Shown here one piece after another: positions 55,674 to 64,000 of a stretch of DNA of 64,000 bases; positions within the stretch are counted from its first letter, which is position 1, and every line of letters begins with the position of its first letter. Both the position numbers and the translations under genes were made by a program. Where the stretch lies: assembly GCA_030847615.1 (NCBI GenBank), contig JAUMIR010000001.1, forward strand, positions 368,458,687 through 368,522,686, read 5' to 3'. This DNA comes from Gambelia wislizenii. Its lineage: Eukaryota; Chordata; Lepidosauria; Squamata; Crotaphytidae. A model generated the notes under the pieces. It had not been told where the DNA came from. It searched no databases and saw only the letters and a program-made list of their open reading frames with translations.

Positions 55674-55931
55674 CAATCCAAGGAGAAACTGTTTCACCAG
55701 CCCTCAGCATTCACAGGAAGAAGGGTGAGCTCTGTTCTGAGCTCTCTTACATACACAGTTACACGGGACTGGATTACTCAATCACATGATCTTACACACC
55801 AATAAGAACCCTCCTTCTGTAGCTAAGGGAGACTAGGCAGTTCATAGAGTCAGCCATTTTAACTCAGCATAACTCTGCAGTTTGTTTGGCCATTTTATAA
55901 TGGAGTTAAGTTTCTAATTCCTGACAGTAAC

Positions 55932-58562
55932 ATAATACAAAAATGATGAAAAACCCAAGATCAGGCTGACCTCAATAGTGTAAAATTAGAGAACAGAATG
56001 TGTGGCTTGATGGGAGGTAATAAGCTGTGATTTCCTCTGTGTATGGCCAATCACATGTTCTGCTTCATTTAAAAAAAAGATCAGCAATGCATTGTAACAA
56101 TGTACAGTGTTGACTTCTATACACAGCCTATTAAACTGGTTTTTGAATCCTGATTGAAGGATGCCTACTCTGAGATAGTGCCTGGTGATTCGGTGAATAC
56201 TTCTTACTAGGAGAGGCTAGGCTGACCTCTACCCTGTTGCCATTCTGCTCATAGACATAGAAGTCAAAACTGTATGTCCAGCCACCCATGTCTTTGGCAA
56301 CAGAACTGTTGTGGCTTCCATGTTAACAGGCCAGTGAAGTCACACTGGGTTTTAGTTTGAAATTTAAAGCAGATATTCAAGGTGCTGAAGTTATTTGGAG
56401 GTCATGTTCAGCACTTTGGATAGTTCAGGGTAATACCAAATGTGGATTCAGTGCCCCAATACATGGAAACCATGTAACCACCACAGTGGTTTTAAATCCG
56501 TTTTAAAATTGAGTGGGTATATGGTTTTCTTTTCTTTATGTGTTTAAATGTTGTCCAAAATCCTGCACCCACAGACATAGCTATGATGACAGAACTTCGT
56601 TATCATAGCTACATCTGCCAATGTCACCCCCCCCCCCAAAAAAACCCCTACCTCCTAACCCAGGCAACATCCCAATCAAATGGTTTCTGGGGCACTGCAG
56701 ATCAGGCTGCTTGGAAATATGCAGCACTCTTCAGGTCACAGGGTAAACTGAGATGAGCAACTGGAGAGGCCCCATGGGGTCCTGCCACCACTGCTTGCCT
56801 CAATGTGCCCCATGATTGGGAGATTTCAGCAGCTCAGAAACCCTTCAGTTGGGTGCTGCTTGGCTTAGGAGGCTTTTTGGGGGTGAGGTTCAGTCATTAA
56901 TGATCATAAACATGGATCCCAAAAGCTATGAGATTGTAAATCCAGTTTATGATCTCGTAAATATTGAACAGGGTGCCAACCAATGTTTTCAAATCTTTTA
57001 TGCTTGGATTTGATTTATATTTTATGTTTTATCCAGTTCAATTGTAAGATGCCTTCATTTCCATTTTTGTGAGACAGGTAGGGTAAAAATAAAATAAAAT
57101 ATACTGAGACCAAAGAGTTCTTGGAACCAGAGGATTCTAAGCAGACAGAGAATTGGATACAGTCAGGTGAGCAGTCCTCTGGTTGATTCCTGAGCTGCAT
57201 CTATGTTGTTTTGTTTCTGGACCTCTGTGATCTGAGTGATTCATTTCCATTCCAATGGTGACATGGGGTGGCCAAATTATATTTATCTATATTATATTTA
57301 TCTGCCTTTTATTAGTGTTTTTATTTTTGTTATTTATGAAAATAAACAATAGCAACAAATCTATGCAACCAGAAAAGAAAAGAAGAAAGAGAAAATATAA
57401 AAGGATCCCAGTACAAAACACCACCACTCAGCAACACTGTCAACCAAGCAACACAAATATCACTTTAAGTTTAGCTCTGTCCAAAGATGATTGTACACTA
57501 GTCCACTAATTGTTTGATGTATTACAAGGTGAAACCCAAAATGCTTGTTGTTGTCATGGTGGGCCACACAATAACAACTCTTGCTCAGTTATTGTTGACT
57601 CCTTCTGGTGTATTTGCTATAATTTTCTATAATCAAACCTCCCTTGCAGTACCTTGATGCCAGCTTTCCTTGGAACCTGCTCTTTTCATACTTGAAACTG
57701 CCATCTTTGCCCCAGCTTCAGGTGACCTCTGGGGAAATCAAAGTCCCTTCAAGTCATTCTCCAAAGCAACATAACTGCAAGTTCAAACAAGTCTGCAACA
57801 CATACAAAGGTCACAGTCCTTCAAGCTAAGCATGGTTCCTGTTCTTTTTTTCCAGTGACACCCCCACTTTCTTTTTCCAAACTTAAAAATAATTTGCCAG
57901 TTCAAGGATATACGTACCAAAGACATCTCATCCTTCAGTTACAAAATTGCCCTCTGTTGTATTGCTTTTCATGGGCTTCTCATCTTCTCCTGCCATTGCT
58001 GGCCTATTAAGCCTTACAGAATGGATCATAAACCAGCCACCTCACAAGTGCATTTTTGTGCTTTTAGGCTTGACATGCTTGAGTGCAAAATGAGAATACA
58101 TTGAGAAATTTCCTATTTCTATTTTTCCCTCCACTTACTTGTCGTTTGTGAGTTTGATAACAGGAATTACAACTAAACCTAATGGTATCTGAAGAAACTA
58201 TTCTTCCACTTTCATAGATAACAGCTTCAGCACTCAAGGACAAAAGAAAACTGCCTCTTGGTTTAATGCCACACAGACAGAAATCAAATGCTGAATGCAA
58301 TGCATTCACTATGGAGGGTCCCACTTCCTGGATGGAGGGAATAGAGCCCAGAGCCTGTGTAACTCTAAACACACTGTCATCATGGCTGCAGGACGTATTA
58401 ATATCCTCTGTAAAGAACAGCAGGGCCATGCCTCCATTCAGCATAGGATGTTCCCTTGTGTCCTATGCTTGCTTGCATTGGTGTTGCATTTGATAATACA
58501 TCAGGCATAAGTGGTTGATACATAGTTTCTTGAGAGAGATCAAAGAAATTCTGCAAAACAAC
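55932..58562. other. Unassigned sequence
   Basis: 56370-56500 is the second copy of the faint repeat at 36440-36610. 57030-57095 resembles an L2-like tail (AATTGTAAGATGCCTTCATT, AAAATAAAATAAAATA). A 126-codon - strand frame at 58444-58064 has no recognisable domain and no support as a gene. Confidence 0.35.
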
Positions 58563-59111
58563 TAAGGACTTGTCTACATAGGCAATTTGCCCAGTCTTGT
58601 CCCTTTCTTAGAGCCCTTCAGTCCTGATGATGCAGGGCTTCTGCCCTGTTTTGTCCCCAGGCAGTCCTCATGACCCCTTAGGCTATGACAGGACTAGGAT
58701 GGGTGGAAGTCAGGGCAGGACCTGTTACAGTATATTAAAATAATAGCATTTTAAAATGTTTAAATCCATTCCAGCCAAAATAAAAAGACCTGGCCCTGCA
58801 TAATTGCAGGAGCCCATTTTGGCATGCCAGCCCATCACTGCAGGTGCCCTCTGCCTTGTTCTTCCATCACCAGAAAGGGGGCCCACAGCATGTGACCAAG
58901 GCTGGTCACATGCAGGGGGCCTTGCTCACGTGCTGTGGGCCTGTTTCCTGATGTCAGAGAGTATGATGTGGAGGGCAGCGGTGGCAGCTGCAGGGAGGGG
59001 CTGGCATGCAAGTTTGGACTCTATCCCATTTTAAAGGTAATGGGAAAAGGAATGGGCCAGATCCACAGGTGGAATATGCTGGTGGGGAGTTGGCCCATGT
59101 AGAGTAAGCCT
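58563..59111. mobile_element. Non-autonomous DNA transposon with TIRs
   Basis: AAGGACTTGTCTACATAGGC at the left is matched in reverse by GGCCCATGTAGAGTAAGCCT at the right. GC-rich interior without a transposase. Superfamily unknown. Confidence 0.6.
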
Positions 59112-59417
59112 GAAGAATATAGTTGATAACAAAGGTAAAGAAGTGAGAGGCAGAATCTGGATTGGTTATTTTGAGGAAATGGATGGGCTGGTCCACCCAT
59201 GCATTTCCACCATCATAAGTTAATTATTCAATGGCTCACAGAGCTGAATATGTGATTGGTTCATCTTGAAAAGCATTGTAACTGAGATGACATCAGATCA
59301 CATGCCAATTTACTCCTAAGTGATTTGTCAGTGATGTTTCATTCAGAAATCTAAATGGTCAAGAATGTTTGCATTGCCCTTCAAGGAATATTATCCCCAC
59401 AAAGTGGTTAACATTTG
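59112..59417. other. Unassigned sequence
   Basis: Nothing recognised. Confidence 0.4.
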
Positions 59418-59419
59418 TA

Positions 59420-59905
59420 GTTGTTATGTGCCATCAAGTCAGCATTGACTTATGGCAACCCAGTGAACAAGTGACCTTCAAGATCCCTGGGCATCAACTG
59501 CCTGGCTCAGGCTTTGCAAACTTAAGACTCTGGCTTCCTCAATAAAGTCAATCCACCTGTAATGCGGTCTCCCTCTTTTCCTCCTACCTTCTACTTTAAC
59601 AATCATCATTATCTTCTGCAATGAGTCATATCATCTCATAGTGTGTCCATAATATGATAGCCACAGTTTAGTCATTCTGACTTCTAGGGAAAGTTCAAGC
59701 TTAATTTGCTATTGGACCAATTTACTTGTTTTTTTGGCAGTCCATGGCATCCACAGAACTCCCCCCCCCTCCCCAGCATCACATTTCAAAGGAATTCATT
59801 TTCTTCTTGTCAGCTTTCTTCACTGTCCAGCTTTACAACTATACATATACACTAGGCATGGATGATTCTGACTTTAGGATTCAATATGACATACTTGGAC
59901 TAGAG
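59420..59905 (-). mobile_element. RTE/BovB-like LINE 3' end
   Basis: The - strand, with frameshifts, reads SWTVKKADRKKMNSFEMWCW, PWTAKKTSKLV, MTKLWLSYYGHTMR, KVEGRRKR and WIDFIEEA, then a tail TTGACTTGATGGCACATAAC. This C-terminal order (ESWT.K, FEMWCWR, GH-MR, GRRRRGR) is that of RTE-type LINEs. 5' truncated and old. Confidence 0.68.
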
Positions 59906-60138
59906 GATCTTGAAACAAGTATGTATGATAATATCTTCTTCCCTATTTGGTCATTCAATAAGTATATGTAAGCTACATGTGAGGAGGAAAGTGCACTAGC
60001 CACACCCCTTTTAGCATCACTTTCCTCACATGAAAAGAATGTGTCTGATGAAGATAGCCTGTGGTATCTATGGAAGCTGTCTATGCAAGTCCAAAGCCTA
60101 CACTGAAGTCAGTGGTATTTCCCTGTTAAACTGTGAGT
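59906..60138. other. Unassigned sequence
   Basis: Nothing recognised. Confidence 0.4.
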
Positions 60139-60375
60139 TAGGCTATAGTGGATGCCACTTTAATTGCCATCTCATACAGAATTCTGGGATTTGTAGTTTT
60201 GTGTGTAATTAGAATTCTCTACTACAAAGCTCTAGTGACCTGTTTGAACTTCAGTACTAATGCTCTAGCATGGAATTCTAAGGAACTCAGCAAAGTATAC
60301 ATACCAGGATACCATAGTTTGGAACCATGATATTAAAAATCCTATTAAACTGCTATAACAGTATAGTTTAACAGG
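60139..60375. mobile_element. MITE, diverged relative of family M
   Basis: TGCCACTTTAATTGCCATCT, TTCTGGGATTTGTAGTTTTG and an imperfect inverted half ending CTATTAAACTGCTATAACAG follow the same plan as 51202-51413. Ends approximate. Confidence 0.5.
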
Positions 60376-61149
60376 GACAGACCACTGCCTTTAATAATGA
60401 GGCTGAAATGGCAAGTCCCACTCCAGTCTCACCATGCAAAATTATTAGTCCTCCTGCCTAATAGGACAATGTGTACATTCTGAGAATTCCGAGGCAAAGC
60501 TTATAGAAGTCACTGTTTTGGGCTTCAGCTCCTAGAATCTGGAACTAGTAATCCCAAAAATCATCCTTTCAAGCACTGTTCTAGAATTTCACTTTGGTTT
60601 TTTTTTCCCCCCCAATGGGTCTTTTTGCTCTGAATTTTAGATGATGGTGTTCAGTCAAGACTTCAGATGCACCACTGAGTATTTGCAGACTCCCATTGCA
60701 GCTTCAGTGGACTTACTTTAAATTTCCTGGCACATCGTACTGACAGGGACTGTTTTTTTAATCTCTGGTAACAGCTTTGAGGAAATGAGATATCAGTAAT
60801 GAGGATGATACTTTCTAGTTTTTTGGCATGGGGAACACAAAGTCCAATTTTCTGCTCTAGGCTTATACAGCAACAACAACAACAACCCTGTCTTGTAATT
60901 AAACATGCCTTTCATCAAACAGATTTCAAAGTTGGGAGAAGCAACTTCCCTCCTAGATCGTCTGCAACACAAAAAAATCTATTTCGGGAATGCAGTCAAC
61001 AAAATAAGATGATCATATCAGGATACAATCCTGCCTTGGAAGCACCTCATTTGAAAATCAGCAATAAGTTAAATGTCTCTCATAGTTCAAGTGGAGTAAA
61101 AAGTGTCAGTTTTGTTTGTTTCCAAATGATAAATGGTTTCTTAAGAGAA
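60376..61149. other. Unassigned sequence
   Basis: A short CAA run at 60870-60886. No gene or repeat recognised. Confidence 0.4.
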
Positions 61150-61234
61150 ATGGTGAATCAGTTACTTATAGTCTGCAAAATGAGAAATTCATTTTTTGAG
61201 AGGCGTATATATCTATAAGTAACTGATTCACCAT
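61150..61234. repeat. Perfect 22-bp inverted repeat with 41-base loop
   Basis: The left arm 61150-61171 (ATGGTGAATCAGTTACTTAT plus AG) is the exact reverse complement of 61213-61234. It does not look like the end of any element seen in the window. Confidence 0.88.
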
Positions 61235-61724
61235 ATATGTATGGATGAGCTGAAGTTGGGGCAGGAGGGAGGAGATTTCTTTCTAAAGATCATGGTGGGG
61301 GGGATTGAGAGCCTTTTTAGCTTTCCGTGCGTGGAAGAGACATAAGCAGACAGAATTGCTGAAATGATGGCAAAGGGCATGGAAGGAAAAGTAATCAGAC
61401 AATGGTGGTGGGGGTGGAATAAAAAACACAGGACATCAGAACCGTGCTGTGAAACAAATGATCATCTTTGCTTTTTCATTCAGGAACCCTGTCTACAAAG
61501 AAAATGTATAAACTCCCATCCTAAATACAAACTCCTTTTGATATATTCAGAGAGATGTCTATAACATACAATATATGACACCTCTCTATAGAATATGTTT
61601 GTATCCTCTGCTGGGTGAAGAGACATGACCCCCAAAACTTTTATTACGTAAGTGCCTAAAGGCTTCACTTATTACCTGAAGTAGACGCTTAGAGCAGCTT
61701 TTCCTAATATTTTAAATAGAGATG

Positions 61725-62535
61725 CAGGGCTTGTCTACACAAGTGAAAAAATTCTGCTTCAAATTGCATTTTCCTGGTACGCAGTGACTCCACACATATC
61801 TTGCTAACACCACACATATCTTGTTACTGTGAAGTGAGAGCGGCATTACCAGACACACATTTTCCCTAGGCAAGCTCGCTTTGGTGTAAAAGAATGGTCC
61901 TGCTATGATCACATGTCCTATACTTCACATTATTTTCAGCCATACGGCTGTGGCCACTCTGCTTTTTTTTCTTCCTGTCATGCATGCAAATATGCAAATA
62001 GGCAGAGGTGTGCTAATAATGATATACAAGTATCCACACCTTCAAAAAATAATAGCAACTGTACACCAGCAAAACATAAATACAAAGGAAGGTGCATACA
62101 GAGGAAGTAGCCATTCTTGGCAGGAATAATCAGGTGACCCAAAACCCCACCCCTCCAGCTTCACACTGAAACCAACTTGGAGGCAGCCACACGTACAATA
62201 AACTGTTTTTTCCAGGAATGTGTGGTATAAAATGTTGTTTTAAAAAAATAAGATCTAAGCCCTCAGGAGCCAAAAAGAACTTATTCAGTTTGAATCCTCA
62301 AGAACGTTGTGTGTGTTCTAACAGCTTACGACAACGCAGAAAGAATCACAACCCGTAAACATCATCCAAGGAGACCTTCTGCTGTGCTTTCTGCAACTGG
62401 ACTTGTTTATCTTGGATTAGCCTTTTTAGTCATCAGTATGCTTGCAGAAAGCACGGGATGAGTCCTTCCTGAATCTTCGTTTCCAAAGAAAAGCCAGAGA
62501 GAGAGAGTTTCCCCCCCTGTGTAGACAAACCCCTG
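61725..62535. mobile_element. DNA transposon with TIRs, carrying a LINE-X tail
   Basis: CAGGGCTTGTCTACACA at the left is inverted at the right as TGTGTAGACAAACCCCTG. The interior has no transposase frame and contains the LINE-X fragment at 62329-62507. hAT-like by its CAG start; no target duplication found. Confidence 0.6.
62329..62507 (+). mobile_element. LINE-X copy 7, 3' end only
   Basis: CGACAACGCAGAAAGAATCA to AAGCCAGAGAGAGAGAG. It carries the zinc-finger-like C-terminus coding part and a short GA tail, inserted in a TIR element. Confidence 0.85.
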
Positions 62536-63595
62536 GTTTTTTGCAGACAAAACATGTGGTTTATCATTGAGCCTATACTTAAAGGAAACACTGAAAACAA
62601 CCTGCCCACCCAAACTCTATTCTGCCATCATGCCACTTGCTTTGTTTTAGGATTCTGTATTTATATATTGTCAGTTTGGGAGCCAAAACAGACTGTATAT
62701 TAACTTGCTTGCATGTGAAGTAGTGACAAAAATGGTGATGTAAAAGTGCTCTTGAGCAATATATCGGCAATATTAATGTACTCATTTGTTGTTCATTTGT
62801 TTCTCAGAAATGTAGGCATGCAGTTGTGTATTAATTGCAAGTTCAAAGCAGAGGTTCTTCATGACTGCAAGAAAAGTTACCTCAGTTCATGCAGTCTCAC
62901 ACAACCTTTCTTGCTTTACCTCCATTGTCTCCATTTTTATGAATCTCACCTTCATGAGGTTCAAATTCTTTCCCACTTCTCTTGTCCTCTGCACACCCTC
63001 AACAATGGTTTTTCTAATGGGGGAAAATACTAATTTGATTTTCTTTCCCCCCCCTCATTTTTCCACTGGGAAACCTCTCCCCCTCATATTAAAATAGTTT
63101 ACCTTTTGAATATTTGGAGCTTCCTTTTATGAAACTCTTTTGCCTTCATTTGTACATTAGATGCCCTTCCAACCTCCTCCCAGCCAGGCTACTTGCTATG
63201 TCCATGATTACTGGCCTCTCAACAGTAAGAATCACACTGTGACCAAATATCTGAGTAAGTCTGAATTGGTACTTCTACCTTCTTGTTCCTGCTGTGATTC
63301 ACAGAATTATTTTCCATTGGCAAAACCCATCTGCACTAAATAAAAATAATGATTTGTGAGAAAAGAAACAGCAGGTGGTGAGTGATTTTCCTATTCTCCA
63401 CACAATTTTTGCTTTGCAGCTAGTTAACCTGCTTCCCTGTGGTCTTCAATAAAGACTTCTTTTTTTGCTTAACACCACTTTGCATGATGACCACAACTTT
63501 CACTGAAGGTACTCTGAGGGGTTTTCAAACACCCTGTGGAAAAACTTTCTCTAGTTGTCTTTTGGTTGGAAGGCTGATTATGCTTAAAAATTCTC
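62536..63595. other. Unassigned sequence
   Basis: No coding frame or repeat recognised. Confidence 0.4.
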
Positions 63596-64000
63596 ATGCT
63601 GTACACACATAGGACCAATTATTGTCTCTTTAATTTTTTGCCCAATTGCCTTAGTTTGAAATATAGATCTATATTCCATATTATTAATTTGCTTTTCTAT
63701 CCTTACCCATTTTTTTGGTCATCATATTCAAGATCTAATATTCTTAACAATTGTTTTGCTTCAAAGTATATTTCAAGACAGGGAGCCCCCCCATCCTCCT
63801 TTTTCCTGATTTCCATAGAAAAGCCCATTAGGAATTCTCGATTTCTTTTTTCCCTGAGATCCATCTTTTAATTGACCTGTTCCAACTTCTTGTCAATTTT
63901 ATTGGTATTATTTCAAGAATTGTTTGAAATAAGTATAATAATTTAGTTAGCAGCATCATTTTGAACCCGTGTGTAAATCTTCAGATTTGGGATAAATAGT
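63596..64000 (-). pseudogene. L1-type LINE fragment, RT thumb region, runs off the window
   Basis: On the - strand a broken frame reads KMMLLTKLLYLFQTI, WNRSIKRWISGKK, GGLPVLKY and, after a shift, EIYFEAKQLLRI and WVRIEK-like text. This is the L1 region KMNVLPKLLYLFQ ... FIWKGKK ... GGLGLPDLKIYYEA. It is diverged from both L1-A and L1-B. The rest of the element lies beyond base 64000. Confidence 0.65.

Larger units (their letters stand above)
54654..55926 (-). mobile_element. Solo LTR with nested repeat
   Basis: Ends TGTCAGG and CCTGACA (TG...CA with 7-bp inverted repeat) are flanked by an exact 5-bp duplication GTAAC (54649-54653 and 55927-55931). The nested repeat R occupies about 54822-55670, so the LTR itself is about 420 bp. 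Orientation is inferred from AATAAA-free but TATAAA-containing sequence on the - strand and is uncertain. No internal genes remain, so this is a recombination product of an LTR retroelement (retrovirus- or Gypsy-type, not resolvable). Confidence 0.75.

Noticed and set aside
58064..58444. 126-codon - strand open frame as a host exon
   Set aside because: No recognisable domain, no clear splice sites, and the overlapping + strand frames are equally open.

Overview
This window is vertebrate nuclear DNA made almost entirely of transposable elements. I find no host protein-coding gene, tRNA or rRNA gene that I can support. The mix is L1, Tx1-like, CR1, L2-like and RTE-like LINEs, a Penelope-like element, a DIRS/Ngaro-type fragment, a 5S-rRNA-derived SINE, a tRNA-derived SINE, mariner and hAT-type DNA elements, and solo LTRs. 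That mix fits a squamate reptile, probably a lizard. The host is an inference from element composition, because no host gene is present to confirm it.

Positions 1-16900 are a nested LINE block. A degenerate L1 (L1-A, + strand, about 1-5712) abuts coding sequence of an older Tx1-like LINE (5713-6805 and 14070-16897). That Tx1-like element is split by a full-length L1 on the - strand (L1-B, 6816-14059). L1-B has uninterrupted ORF1 (322 aa) and ORF2 (1257 aa), a roughly 2-kb 5' UTR with a CpG-rich start, and a 10-bp target-site duplication. It looks young and possibly mobile.

Positions 17-30 kb carry MITE-like elements, a tRNA-derived SINE, L2-like pieces, two fold-back Penelope units (one with a GIY-YIG endonuclease and hammerhead-ribozyme relics) and a 5S-derived SINE. 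Seven copies of one APE-type LINE, called LINE-X here (clade not assigned), lie at 22.6, 27.5, 31.4-35.4, 48.0, 49.4, 51.4 and 62.3 kb. All share the same 3' end, CCAGAGA followed by GA repeats. The 31.4-35.4 kb copy is nearly full length but broken.

Positions 35-48 kb contain a hAT end, a broken mariner transposase, a DIRS/Ngaro-type remnant (tyrosine recombinase followed by an SGNH-hydrolase domain), and a probable solo LTR lying between two parts of a SINE. Positions 48-64 kb contain a CR1 3' end, several TIR elements (one hAT with a perfect 8-bp duplication), a solo LTR with a perfect 5-bp duplication that carries a nested repeat with a C-rich minisatellite, an RTE-like LINE 3' end, and the start of another L1 piece at the right edge.

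The elements do not form a pathway. They are independent insertions, and their nesting gives a relative chronology: Tx1-like before L1-A and L1-B, LTR before the minisatellite-bearing repeat, TIR element before the LINE-X tail at 62.3 kb.
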